Assembly: GCA_946811695.1 (NCBI GenBank)
Contig: OX328131.1
Coordinates: forward strand, 8,819,326 to 8,883,325
DNA from: Gonocerus acuteangulatus
Lineage: Eukaryota; Arthropoda; Insecta; Hemiptera; Coreidae
Length of the DNA: 64,000 bases
Direction: 5' to 3'
The notes beneath the pieces are model-generated. The model saw only the letters and a program-made list of their open reading frames with translations. It was not told where the DNA came from and did no database searches. Below are positions 45,089 to 56,405 of this stretch, piece by piece. The number at the start of each line of letters is the position of its first letter. Within the stretch, counting starts at the first letter, position 1. A program made the translations under genes and the position numbers.

Positions 45089-45784
45089 TGAAAATTGATG
45101 TGGTTCGTTTGACATTGGCAGCAATGATCCAACTTTGTGATAAACTTGCCTTTGATTTTGAATGTTGAATGAAATTGTTGACTATTTACAGCATTATGTT
45201 TTACTATTCCCGATGCTCCGAACGATGTCATTTGGAAACATGAATTGAATGTTGAAATCAACTTCAGGAACAGGTTAGAATCTGGAGCCATATTTATTTT
45301 TGTGAAAAGATCATATGTTGAATAAAACTACATTTTATAATTAAAATTTATTTATTATAATTAAAGTGCTAATATAGTTATTATAAAATGGGGATTGGCG
45401 GTAGAATGTTAAAAATTTATGGTTGTATGTATACTTTAATGCGAAATCATACAAAAATAAAAATAAAATATTTTGTCCAAAAAATAAATTTTGGGGTGTG
45501 CCCCCCGATTCACTTCGGGGTATAAATATTAGTTATAAACCTATTCTCAGACCTACTGAATAAACATATTAAATTTTATGAAAATCGGTAAAGCAGTTTC
45601 GGAGGAGTATAAACACTGAAACTGTGACACGAGAATTTTATATATTATATGGAAAAAGCCCAATTTGCAGGAACTACGTCATCTTAGGGCACTTCCGTTC
45701 TTATCCCTAGTGGCATTACAAATATATGGAAAGAAACATATTTAGGAACTAAGCATATTTTATATCGCGTAAGAAATTGATAAC
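45089..45784. other. Intergenic, with repeat fragments
   Basis: 45560-45650 (GAAAATCGGTAAAGCAGTTT, then CGAGAATTTTATATATTA) resembles the 3' end of a dispersed insect LINE/SINE; 45660-45710 is the AGGAACTACGTCATCTTAGG dispersed repeat. No gene. Confidence 0.45.
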
Positions 45785-45985
45785 CTATGTAGATAAATTT
45801 CAGCTCATTGCCTGACTGTCTGGGTGTTCCTTATACAAATCCACACCGTTCGACCGATTTTGACCAAATTTGGCACATTTGGTTGGTCTTGATCTGGGGA
45901 GTGCCATAGGCTAGGACAAAATTGTCTAGGACTCAGTACGGAGCTCGCACGTTTGAAACTGTTAACCCAAACAGTTACAGAAGAG
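45785..45985 (+). mobile_element. Helitron fragment
   Basis: Contains TTCCTTATACAAATCCACAC, GTTCGACCGATTTTGACC, GGTTGGTCTTGATC and a CAGTTACAG stretch like the Helitron copies. Both termini are missing. Confidence 0.6.
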
Positions 45986-46314
45986 TAAATGGTCAGAAAT
46001 GGTCACTTTTGAAAAATCATATATTCACCAAGACATGCTGTAACGGAACATCATTCTATCATCTGTGGGATATTGCCAGTAGTTTGGCTGATAAAGTCCA
46101 AAGTTAAATATCCTATCCCCTCCAGTCCTGCTCTCTTAAGTCTGGTTGCCGATAACTGTAAGGTTCTAAGTTCGATCTGATGCGTTTCGGTAACTTCTGT
46201 ACCCTTGTGAGAACTGTTTCCCCCAATATACCCAAGAAGGCACTTCCTATTTCACTAGGATTCTTTAGGTTTTACTAGAGATTAAATTTCTAAATTTGTG
46301 AATTATTACATGAT
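45986..46314. other. Intergenic, nothing recognised
   Basis: No supported feature. Confidence 0.45.
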
Positions 46315-47165
46315 ATATATATTTTATGTATTAATTTTATAAAACAATTCATGAAACCATCTTTTGGACTAAAAATTAATATAAACTTATAGCCTACGAG
46401 ACCCGGTAGCCGTGAGCGTTAAGGCGGGAGCACTTATCACTCCGTGCCGAAGGTCGTGGGTTCGATTCCCACTAGGGGTGGTGGCTTTTCTTTCGAAAAA
46501 AGAAAAGCATCAGCCCTATCCTGGCTAGAAAAGGGTGGTAACCTGTAGATAATCCGTCCCAAAATTCGTAGTTAATAATAATGGATGTTAAAATTTAAAT
46601 TTAAAATAATATACTCTTAACATATGTTTGTAGTAGAGTTTATTATCGTCTAGATTCTTAAAGCGTTAATCCTACTCCATTTTAGCGTATTTGTTATTGT
46701 ATTAGTTACAGGACTAAGATGTTAGTTAATAATGATAATCCATAAGTTGGTAAGGTTATCCTGAAACTAACGAGCCAAAGTAACGCTAAAGCACGTAGTA
46801 TCTATCTGTATCTACTAACAATTAATACAGCTCTGTAATTATACCGGGAAGTGGGAAGTTGCTTTCATCTCGAGTAGAACGCTCTTCTCCCATAATATGG
46901 CTGCATATATCATCCCTACCATGTCGAACTATCGAATGTACCAAATCTCGTTTCTCAGATTCCAGAATTTGCTTGTGGATTGTGGACGATACGGCTTGTC
47001 ACAAATTGTCACAACTCTAACCCCTTTAGAATAGCCTTAAATAAACTATGGAATACGACCATTTTTCAATATATTAGTTCGTCAATGGATAGAATATGTT
47101 CGTTCTCTAGTTTGCTCCGATTTGCATATTCGATAGTTTGACATGGTAGAGACGAGGAGTATGTA
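46315..47165. repeat. Dispersed repeat D, copy 2 (inverted relative to copy 1)
   Basis: Complement of 15475-16300, interrupted by SINE A (46397-46608). Here the site that holds the 5S-derived SINE in copy 1 has about 20 bp of other sequence (near 46668-46690). Confidence 0.7.
46397..46608 (+). mobile_element. tRNA-derived SINE, family A
   Basis: Best copy of the family: A-box region GTAGCCGTGAGCGTTAAGGC, B box GGTTCGATTCC, GGGGTGGTGGCTTTTC, AAAAGGGTGGTAACCTGTAG, and an AATAATAATGGATGTTAAAA tail. Copy 1 of repeat D lacks it, so the ends are set by comparison. Confidence 0.85.
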
Positions 47166-47221
47166 TTGAGTTTTTTTGTAAATGAAAAACAACATATCTT
47201 AAAACTTTCGACAAGAAGGTC

Positions 47222-47397
47222 TGCTGGGGGTTTTCCGTGGTCTAGTGGCAAGTCCCTGCGATTCATAAGCGGGAGATGGTGGGTTCGATCTCCACCGGCG
47301 ACAGGAATTTTCTCATCTCAGAGCTCGTTGAGAAAATTCCTCGCTGCACCCTGGATGTCGGCGCTAATGGCCCAGATTTATCGATGCGCCTTTAAAT
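47222..47397 (+). mobile_element. SINE family B, full copy
   Basis: tRNA-like head (CCGTGGTCTAGTGGCAAG, B box GGTTCGATCTCC), the CCGGCG site targeted by the Transib-like elements elsewhere, AGGAATTTTCTCATC, TGGATGTCGGCGCTAATGGC, and GATGCGCCTTTAAA tail. It ends about 35 bp before the splice acceptor of the GPCR exon, so it lies in that intron. Confidence 0.85.
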
Positions 47398-47432
47398 AAC
47401 ATTACATTACAATATAACATTCTTGTTTGCAG

Positions 47433-47556
47433 ATATTACGCCATCGTGCATCCTATGAAGGCCAAGTATGTCTGCACGATGAGCCAAGCTAAGAAAATCA
47501 TCTGTGGTATTTGGACAGCATCCTTTCTCCTGGCTCTTCCTATAATAATCGTCCAG
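47433..47556 (+). CDS. Class A (rhodopsin-family) neuropeptide GPCR, internal exon
   Basis: A 124-bp exon bounded by TTCTTGTTTGCAG and GTGAGT, with a polypyrimidine tract. The first base completes a split codon (most likely the Arg of D/E-R-Y), then YYAIVHPMKAKYVCTMSQA and KKIICGIWTASFLLALPIII, VQ. This is the end of TM3 with the DRY box, intracellular loop 2 (A-I-x-HP), and TM4 with its conserved Trp and Pro. The 5' intron phase is 2 and the 3' phase is 0. The loop HP-x-KA-x3-CT resembles thyrotropin-releasing-hormone- or ecdysis-triggering-hormone-type receptors, but the ligand cannot be fixed from 41 residues. No stop, no frameshift; other exons are not visible in the window, so the flanking introns must be long or the exon could be isolated. 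It is the only convincing host gene piece here. Confidence 0.85.
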
Positions 47557-47686
47557 GTGAGTAGAAATGTTTCTAAACTTTATAAAAATAAATAATCTAA
47601 GGATGTCTAAAACAATGGGGTTCCTAAAACAGAGCTGAACAATAAGTCAAGGATAAATGTCTTGACACATTTTCTTAGTTTAGACA
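47557..47686. other. Start of downstream intron
   Basis: Follows the GTGAGT donor; no other feature. Confidence 0.5.
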
Positions 47687-48209
47687 GCATCTAAACATAG
47701 TCGGAGAGCCAATAACAGCATCTAAACATAGTTGGAGAGCCAATAACAGCATCTAAACATAGTCGAAGAGCCAATAACAGCATCTAAACATAGTCGGAGA
47801 GCCAATAACACCATCTAAACATAGTCGGAGAGCCAATAACAGCATCTAAACCTAGTCGGAGAGACAATAACAGCATCTAACATAGTCGGAGAGCCAATAA
47901 CAGCATCTAAACATAGTCGGAGAGCCAATAACAGCATCTAAACATAGTCGGAGAGCCAATAACACCATCTAAACATAGTCGGAGAGCCAATAACAGCATC
48001 TAAACATAGTCGGAGAGACAATAACAGCATCTAACATAGTCGGAGAGCCAATAACAGCGTCTAAACATAGTCGGAGAGCCAATAACAGCATCTAAACATA
48101 GTTGGAGAGCCAATAACACCATCTAAACATAGTCGGAGAGACAATAACAGCATCTAACATAGTCGGAGAGCCAATAACAGCATCTAAACATAGTCGGAGA
48201 GCCAATAAC
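47687..48209. repeat. 31-bp minisatellite, ~17 copies
   Basis: CAGCATCTAAACATAGTCGG plus AGAGCCAATAA repeated about 17 times with few variants (CACCATC, GAGACAATAA, one-base deletions AACATAG), and variants recur in the same order, implying block duplication. In the putative GPCR intron. Confidence 0.9.
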
Positions 48210-48214
48210 CGCAC

Positions 48215-48565
48215 GTTTCAACAAATAAAACACTATTTTTGGGCAATATTGTTTAGCACCTTTCCCCTATGTGCAGTACCTGGTGTACCATGGTAAGTCC
48301 AGGAAACACATACTTACCTTTTTATCTACCCAAGAGGTACATCATAGCAAAATTTCAGGGTGCATAAAACACTTCATGAAAAGTGTGTTACCAGCTCTCC
48401 GACTAACAATTTAAAACCTAACATAACAATGGCTAATTCCAATAGAAACTACAATTTTAAATTTTAATGTACAATTGAATCGCCAAAGACAATCACTCCG
48501 TACTCTTTCATTAACATACTGATCTATGATCTAAAACTAGTCTCGACACCAGACTAACTAACTAC
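48215..48565. other. Repeat match and intergenic/intronic sequence
   Basis: 48215-48345 matches 16530-16650. The rest shows no feature. Confidence 0.5.
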
Positions 48566-50600
48566 ACGACTATAAAAAATCAAACTACACGACTATAAAA
48601 AATCAAACTACACGAGTATAAAAAATCAAACTACACGACTATAAAAAATCAAACTATTTGACTATAAAAAATCAAACTACACGACTATAAAAAATCAAAC
48701 TACTTGACTATAAAAAATCAAACTACACGACTATAAAAAATCAAACTACACGACTATAAAAAATCAAACTACACGACTATAAAAAATCAAACTACACGAC
48801 TATAAAAAATCAAACTACACGACTATAAAAAATCAAACTACTTGACTATAAAAAATCAAACTACATCACTATAAAAAATCAAACTACACGACTATAAAAA
48901 ATCAAACTACACGAGTATAAAAAATCAAACTACACTACTATGAAAAATCAAACTACACGACTATAAAAAATCAAACTACATGACTATAAAAAATCAAACT
49001 ACACGACTATGAAAAATCAAACTACACGACTATAAAAAATCAAACTACACGACTATAAAAAATCAAACTACACGACTATAAAAAAATCAAACTACACGAC
49101 TATAAAAAATCAAACTACATGACTATAAAAAATCAAACTACATGACTATAAAAAATCAAACTACATGACTATAAAAAATCAAACTACACGACTATAAAAA
49201 ATCAAACTACACGAGTATAAAAAATCAAACTACACGACTATAAAAAATCAAACTATTTGACTATAAAAAATCAAACTACACGACTATAAAAAATCAAACT
49301 ACTTGACTATAAAAAATCAAACTACACGACTATAAAAAATCAAACTACACGACTATAAAAAATCAAACTACACGACCATAAAAAATCAAACTACACGACT
49401 ATAAAAAATCAAACTACACGACTATAAAAAATCAAACTACTTGACTATAAAAAATCAAACTACATCACTATAAAAAATCAAACTACACGACTATAAAAAA
49501 TCAAACTACACGAGTATAAAAAATCAAACTACACTACTATGAAAAATCAAACTACACGACTATAAAAAATCAAACTACACGACTATAAAAAATCAAACTA
49601 CACGACTATAAAAAATCAAACTACACGACTATAAAAAATCAAACTACATGACTATAAAAAATCAAACTACATGACTATAAAAAATCAAACTACATGACTA
49701 TAAAAAATCAAACTACATGACTATAAAAAATCAAACTACACGACTATAAAAAATCAAACTACACGAGTATAAAAAATCAAACTACACGACTATAAAAAAT
49801 CAAACTATTTGACTATAAAAAATCAAACTACACGACTATAAAAAATCAAACTACTTGACTATAAAAAATCAAACTACATCACTATAAAAAATCAAACTAC
49901 ACGACTATAAAAAATCAAACTACACGACTATAAAAAATCAAACTACACGACTATAAAAAATCAAACTACACGACTATAAAAAATCAAACTACACGACTAT
50001 AAAAAATCAAACTACTTGACTATAAAAAATCAAACTACATGACTATAAAAAATCCAACTACTTGACTATAAAAAATCAAACTACACGACTATAAAAAATC
50101 AAACTACACGACTATAAAAAATCAAACTACACGACTATAAAAAATCAAACTACACGACTATAAAAAATCAAACTACACGACTATAAAAAATCAAACTACA
50201 CGACTATAAAAAATCAAACTACACGACTATAACAAATCAAACTACTTGACTATAAAAAATCAAACTACACGACTATAAAAAATCAAACTACACGACTAGA
50301 AAAAATCAAACTACACGACTATAAAAAATTAAACTACACGACTAGAAAAAATCAAACTACACGACTATAACAAATCAAACTACTTGACTATAAAAAATCA
50401 AACTACACGACTATAAAAAATCAAACTACACGACTATAAAAAATCAAACTACACGACTATAAAAAATCAAACTACACGACTATAAAAAATCAAACTACAC
50501 GACTATAAAAAATCATACTACTTGACTACAAAAAATCAAACTACACGACTATTAAAAATCAAACTACACGACTATAAAAAATCAAACTACATGACTAAAC
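48566..50600. repeat. 23-bp minisatellite, ~88 copies, higher-order structure
   Basis: AAACTACACGACTATAAAAA plus ATC repeated about 88 times. Variant units (CACGAGTAT, TATTTGACTAT, CATCACTAT, CACTACTATG) recur in the same order; CACGAGTAT occurs at 48611, 49210 and 49762, so blocks of about 24-26 units (552-599 bp) were duplicated. Confidence 0.95.
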
Positions 50601-51210
50601 TACAGTTTGTACTGCCTAACTACTAGGTATACATTTATCACTGGAAAAATTAAATAACATTTATTATTTTTTTTTATTTATTTATTAGCTATTCAGGATT
50701 TCTACTTAGCTAAGGAGTTTGGCTTATATATTTATTTAGTTAGTCCTACTGTTAGTAATTTTAAATTTTAACTGTTATAGCATATATTTGCACTATTTCA
50801 CTAATATGAACACACTGTAAGTAAATGAGTTGCAAAATAACAATATCTGTATATAACAAGTAAATAATATAACTAATAATACATAATTAAAAATCCTTCA
50901 TTATATAATATAATTATAAAAATGAACAAAATCAAATTTAAATTAACTGAAAAGTAAATTATTAAAAACATAAAAATAATAATAAACTTCTATTCATTTA
51001 AAATAAATGATCGACACTTTAGCAAAGTATGTATATATGTACTCGTTTCGGCGGTACATATACTAAAATTTGAACTAAATTAAATAACATAGAGCAAAGT
51101 AATATTATATAATATTTTGTACCGATTTATTGATTTCTTTACATTATATGGAAAAAATTTGCAACAGCCATCCCATTATCGCACAAATATACATGCAATT
51201 ACACAGATTA
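50601..51210. other. Intergenic/intronic, nothing recognised
   Basis: AT-rich, no supported feature. Confidence 0.5.
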
Positions 51211-51400
51211 AAACGACACAACATTACAATGCTTTGAATACCGGGGCATAAAGGCATAGGCCTAAATACAACACAACATTACAATGCTTTGGATACCGGG
51301 ACATAAGGACATAGGCCTAAATACAGACGTGGACAACCACGCTAAAGAGGCTACCTTAAAATATAACATTAATATCAGTCAAGTAATTACACATTAATTA
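51211..51400 (+). pseudogene. Jockey-type LINE RNase H fragment
   Basis: Contains a 58-bp tandem duplication (ACACAACATTACAATGCTTT start, twice). The second copy reads IPGHKDIGLNTDVDNHAKEA, the WIPGH-x-x-I-x-GN-x2-AD-x2-AK-A motif of LINE RNase H domains, with the Trp just out of frame and several conserved residues altered. It lies upstream of an RT-end fragment, the reverse of the protein order, so two LINE pieces are involved. Confidence 0.6.
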
Positions 51401-51468
51401 AAAAGGTGGAACATATTTAACAAAATATGGCTAATAAACTTGTGACACCAAAAATAAAAAGTTAAGAT

Positions 51469-52017
51469 ATGTTAGGTCTCAATCGGACATCATGCCCTTC
51501 TGTCTACCTCAAAAACACTCCACTTCCAGTATCTAACGAGGTTCGATATCTAGGATTATACCTTGACAGCCGACTGACATGGAACCCTCACACGAGACTG
51601 AAAAGACAAGAACTGAACAGAAGATACGGACTACTTAGACGACTTCTTGGACCCTCGTCCAAGTTAACGACACGTAACAAACTTACGATATACAAAACCA
51701 TCATTCGACCCATATGGACATACGGACTTGAGCTCTGGGGATCTGCAAAACCATCCAACATCAACAGAATACAGGCATTCCAGTCAAAAGTCCTCCGTAA
51801 AATTGTAAATGCCCCTTTCTGCGTATCCAACAAAACCTTACACAACGATCTTAACATTCCATTTGTCCTTGATCTTGCTATAACCCGATTCCAAATGTTC
51901 CACTCCAAATTGTCCCACCATCCTAATCCTGAAGGTTTATCCTTATCTTCCCAATCCCATCCAGACAATCCTCCCAGGTGGCTTAAGAGACAGTGTCCCC
52001 GAGATAAACTCACATAG
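51469..52017 (+). pseudogene. Jockey-clade LINE, RT thumb to C-terminus
   Basis: 182-residue frame: VRYLGLYLDSRLTWNPHTR, NRRYGLLRRLLGPSSKLTTR, IYKTIIRPIWTYGLELWGSA, IQAFQSKVLRKIVNAPFCVS and LNIPFV. These are the conserved post-palm motifs (YLG-x-x-LD-x-L-TW, IRP-x-WTYG-ELWG, I-x-FQSK-LR-I) of Jockey-clade proteins. It is 5'-truncated within the RT; the end is short (RWLKRQCPRDKLT) without a zinc knuckle, like Jockey elements lacking RNase H. The frame is uninterrupted, so the insertion is relatively young. Confidence 0.85.
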
Positions 52018-52231
52018 CCGATCCTATTTTGATCATTAAAACGTTTGTTTACCCGCCTCAGGAAGTACCAACACCTGGCTTCTTCCAAATTCTTCATTAT
52101 TTTTATTTTGTTTTAATTTTACCGTTTTAATCAACTTGTATATATTATCTGTGTAAACAAACTTGACGATTGTACTATTGATTTATGTACAGATTTCAAA
52201 TAAACAAATAAAAAAAAAAAAAAAAAAAAAA
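52018..52231 (+). other. 3' UTR and poly(A) of the Jockey-clade LINE
   Basis: About 190 bp ending AATAAACAAAT and an A-run at 52209-52231. It completes a 5'-truncated LINE insertion of about 0.8 kb. Confidence 0.75.
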
Positions 52232-52784
52232 AGATATAATAGGAAGTGTCGATAATGTTTGGCTCCTTCCGTATACTGTTTTACACTGATATCTATACAT
52301 AGGCCAGCACAATTAATTATTGTACTGATAAATTGTACAGATTTTAAATAAACATGATAAAAAAAAAATAAACTAGTTACGGACAGACCAAAAATTCAGA
52401 AAAATTATAATCATTTGTCTTTAAGCAGAAAAGGCCAAGTTTTCATTACCAGGCTAATAAGTGGCCATTCACTAATAACACAGGCACACAACAACAAAAA
52501 AAGTGGTGTTTTACAAAGATGCCACACATATATTTTCATGTATTTCGACACGCTGAGTCCGTTTCACCCCATCACGTCAGGTTTAAGAGAATTTGAAGGT
52601 CAAGTTTTGTATGAACTCGTTAAAGAAGAAATAACTAGAGCTTCCGTGGTTTTGTGGGTCGCTAAATTCGAATCCGTGGTTTGTTTCACCCCATACAGTT
52701 CATTTCAAGGGAAAATATGTCTATTTTTTTTTTATTATGGTAATGCTACATACCAAGGTTTTTAACGTGCGTTATTAACAGGGT
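52232..52784. other. Intergenic, nothing recognised
   Basis: A second, similar TGTACAGATTTTAAATAAACA piece at 52330-52365 suggests a fragment of another 3' end of the same LINE family. The 116-codon frame at 52415-52765 has no family motif. Confidence 0.45.
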
Positions 52785-52850
52785 TCGGCGCTAATGGCCG
52801 GAGATATCGATGTGCAATAAAAAAAAAAATATATAAAAAAAATAACAGGG
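52785..52850 (+). mobile_element. SINE family B tail fragment
   Basis: TTCGGCGCTAATGGCC, then ATATCGATGTGCAATAAAAA and an A-rich tail: the 3' module shared by SINE B and the 5S-derived SINE. Confidence 0.6.
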
Positions 52851-53138
52851 GCTATTTTCAGTAACTTGTTGATAGAAAGAAAAGTTTAAAAAGTTCTTTT
52901 GATAAGAGCATCCTAAATTCCTTCGTTGTAAGAAAGTCTATTAATTAAGAATATGATCCATCGTTTAAAGCGAGGAAAGGAATTTAAAAACTAAACTGTC
53001 TGGGATGATTTATCACTTAACTTTCTACCACCGCCATCATGAGTGCAACTTTATACTAGTAACTATGAGTTTTGTTTTAGAACTTGGAAGAAAGAAATGT
53101 TACACCAGATCCTGATATAATAAATTATGGTAACAAAT

Positions 53139-53143
<5 letters not shown>
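52851..53143. other. Intergenic, nothing recognised
   Basis: No supported feature. Confidence 0.45.

Positions 53144-53201
<58 letters not shown>
53144..53201. repeat. (TA)n microsatellite
   Basis: About 29 TA units, next to TAGGGTGTCCCC. Confidence 0.95.
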
Positions 53202-53204
<3 letters not shown>

Positions 53205-53515
53205 GGGTGTCCCCATATTAAACGGCAAAACTTAAAGGAGTTAGGGGTGGGGGTGGGTGGGTAAGTGGAGGGGGTAGAAGATGAAACCTATACTTTTAAT
53301 GATTTTTATATAGGTATTATGAAAGATTGCAAGATAAAACATAATCGAGAAATATGCCAAATAGCTTTTTTCTCCGTTTTTAGCGCGGTTCCTCCCTCCC
53401 CCATAGGGAGGAACCCCGCTTATAAGGTTGATACAAAGAAACAATCCGGAAGTTCCGACTAGAAAATTTCGCGTTTCAGAACCCCTAGAGACCGAAAATA
53501 ACGGTGGTTCAAATT

Positions 53516-53517
<2 letters not shown>
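53202..53517 (+). mobile_element. Repeat with a GGGTGTCCCC end
   Basis: Starts ATAGGGTGTCCCCATATTAA beside (TA)n and runs to a second (TA)n at 53518. It contains a G-rich run (53235-53275) and a hairpin GGTTCCTCCCTCCCCCATAG with GGGAGGAACC. A matching opposite end is not visible; probably a TA-target element fragment. Confidence 0.4.

Positions 53518-53559
<42 letters not shown>
53518..53559. repeat. (TA)n microsatellite
   Basis: About 21 TA units directly before the Helitron start. Confidence 0.9.
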
Positions 53560-53562
<3 letters not shown>

Positions 53563-53799
53563 ATATATATAAAAATCACGTGTCTGTCTGTTTGTCTGTT
53601 TTTCTGTTTGTCTGTTTGTTCCTTATACAAATCCGCACCGTTTGTCTGATATTGACCAAACTTCGCACATAGATACGTCTTGATCCGGGAAATCTCGTAG
53701 TCTAGCTCAAAATCTTCTAGGATTCCCAGTTCGGGAGTTACGCCTTCGAAAATGTCATTTATGAAGGAGTAAATTCTCCGAAATAGCCATTTTCTTCCA

Positions 53800-55370
53800 G
53801 TGTTGCAACTTCTTCAAAGAAGAACGGCAATATAGATGGAAATTAGCAAGCCAACAAAACTCTTCTTTTTTTTTAAGTTTTACTTTCTTTTTGTTTTTGT
53901 TTTACTTTTTTTTAAGTTATACTTATTTTTAGAGTTTTATTTTAACTTCTTTTAAAGTTTTACCTATTCTCAAAATAGCCTTATATTCTCAGAATTTGGA
54001 GAAAAATCATATTTCTGTTTAAGAAGTATATATCAAGTAAGACAACACTGGGCTCCTTGATGTTATTCAGTTTTGCAACAGAATTAAGCTTGAAAATACA
54101 TTTAAACGGTTAAAGTTTTTAACAAATCTTTTTTGAAACATTTCGTTAAAACTTTGTTCTAAAACATTTCAGTTTTAACCTTTGTTTGTTTAATTAGAAA
54201 TTACAATTTAAATTACATTACGTTTGCAAACATGTGTATCAAACTTTTTTAACTTTGAACTTTTTTAAGTTTGAACATTTTTTAAGCCTACCTTTTAGTC
54301 TTTTAAGTCTATCTTAAAGTAATAAAAAGTAAATATATCGTATAACATAAATTTATTTCTGTAGGACAACACTGGGCTTAGAAGCCATTTTTCGCTCTAA
54401 AACATTTACGTTTTAAGCTTGAACATTTTTTCTTTTTTTAGCCTTAGTGTTTATATCTAACATTCATACATCTAACTTTTTAAGTTTCATGAAACTTTTT
54501 TAAGTGTCTGCAAACTTTTTAAGTTTTCAAACGTGCGTTAATCAAACTTCATAAAGTTTGCAAAAGTGTCTGTATCAAACTTTTTTAAGTTTGGTGTTTT
54601 CATTTATCTTATAACCATGTAAGTCAAGTAAGGAACCGGACTTGATTTATTTTTAGATGAAAGCCTTGGATAAATACAAATGTATAGATTTAAACAAAAT
54701 AATACTTGGGATTTAGTTGAAAATAAGAAAGTTGTAAATGCAAAATGTTGACCAGTTGGACATAGAGACTGCATTCTTAAATGGTAAAATCAATTCGGAA
54801 GTGTATATTTGAGGACATTGGTATCAAAGTTGGACAACTCCATTTTTTTTCAATTGAAAAAAATGGAGTTGTCTAACATTTGAGTCAAATGAATATATTG
54901 GAGACATGCTTAAAAACTCATTGTGTAAAGAAACATTTGAGAAATTCAGAAATATGTTAAATTTGATATATTATATTTCATATATTGTTCATACTTCCTG
55001 CCTTAGGGAGGAACATTTTTGTCGGTTATACAATTTATAATGTGAAGTGATGTACATCTTGCTGTTTGTGTATGTAATAAATGGATATGAACTTGACATG
55101 CTTTTATGAATCTCCCACACTTTTACTACTTTTAAATAATTTCTTATCTCAACAATTTTAATTATAAAAAGGGTCAAAAGGCACATTTAATTTTAAAACA
55201 TATGGTAGTAATACCCATTATGAATAACTCCTACAAGGAATCAATTACATTTTCTTCTAGATTTGTACCAAAAATATTTACTTTATTATCATAAATTATT
55301 CCTCCAAGCCCTCAATCTTAGAACCTTTAAAAAAATATGTTCCATTAAGGAGAAGGCAGCAACCATGGAG
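53800..55370. other. Helitron interior, T-rich, nothing recognised
   Basis: Repeated AAACTTTTTTAAGTTT-like motifs at 54200-54600. TCCATTTTTTTTCAATTGAAAAAAATGGA at 54838-54867 is a perfect hairpin. No gene. Confidence 0.45.
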
Positions 55371-55372
55371 TT

Positions 55373-56405
55373 TTATATCATTTTTATTGTTTCATAACGT
55401 TTTGTCCATCGCAAGCCTAACTTAATTTCACTTTTAATATTTAAATTTATATCATTTTAATTTGCTGTCATGGAATTGTCTTTAAAACATTTCCTTCTTA
55501 TTAAAATGAATTCTTTCATTTATCCCCCCCCCAGGTGAATTGAATTTTCCATGCAATTTTCTATTAATCTAAATATGCCAAGCCTCTTTATTATTGACAT
55601 ATTTACACCCAGCAGTTTTATTACATTTTTATATCTGCTTTCTTTTGTCTGAGATATTTATATCCTCTGACTACTCCATTATTTAAATACGCTTGCAATT
55701 TGAGCGCAATATTGTTGCAAAATCAAAAAAAAAAATTATTGTACCTATTTACTTTTTCATTCTAAGAATTTAAGACGATATGTTCTTTTATAAGTTAATT
55801 GTATTTTTAGTTCTGTTACCTATCACAATTATAAACTTTTTTTGGTTTCTGTATTAATTTCTTTTTTTGTCATTTTAGCTGACGAAGGCTACCAATCAGT
55901 AGACAAAACGTCCGAAATATAGATTTTTTAAAACAAAATCATATTGAGGCTTATTTAGCCGAATCCCAACCATTCCATCTTTGCTTATCACCTTGACGGC
56001 TAACTATCTAATCATCATTATTAATATTATATTTAAAAAAACAAAAACAATACAAATAAAGAATAGTTTCGGTTATAGATTAAAACTTATAACTAAGTAA
56101 GAATGACCTTAATTAAATGCTTCATTTTGTTGCTATTTTTTAATATACATTTATATATGGACCACACATTATTTTCTTTAAAAAATTATACACAGGTAGT
56201 TTGGTTAGGATTTTCTTTAAAGTGGTACTAAAATTACATGATTCCAGTATACTTTTTAAAATAAGGTTTAATTTATTTTCCACCCCACATTCAGTGAAAA
56301 TTTGAAAAAACAATTTTTTAACTGAGCTCTCAACTTATAAACTTACTTTCTCATAATTTGAACAAGTGTCATATAATCATTCATTTTAATATATAATATA
56401 AAGTT
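55373..56405. repeat. Internal duplication, copy 1
   Basis: Edge segments 55373-55735 and 56020-56405 match 56401-56760 and 57484-57866. The middle is different: here it holds a Penelope-like piece (about 55738-56010). Confidence 0.8.
55877..55913 (+). ncRNA. Decayed hammerhead-like motif (Penelope-like)
   Basis: AGCUGACGA, GGCUAC/GUAGAC, then AAAACGUCC: the GAAA box is mutated to AAAA, so activity is unlikely. Followed by TTAGCCGAATCCCAACC as in the other copies. Confidence 0.35.

Noticed and set aside
26220..50600. CRISPR-like arrays
   Set aside because: The 42-, 95- and 23-bp arrays are head-to-tail with no unique spacers, and the context is eukaryotic.
52415..52765. 116-codon open frame
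   Set aside because: No domain, biased T-rich composition, and it overlaps probable LINE and SINE tails.
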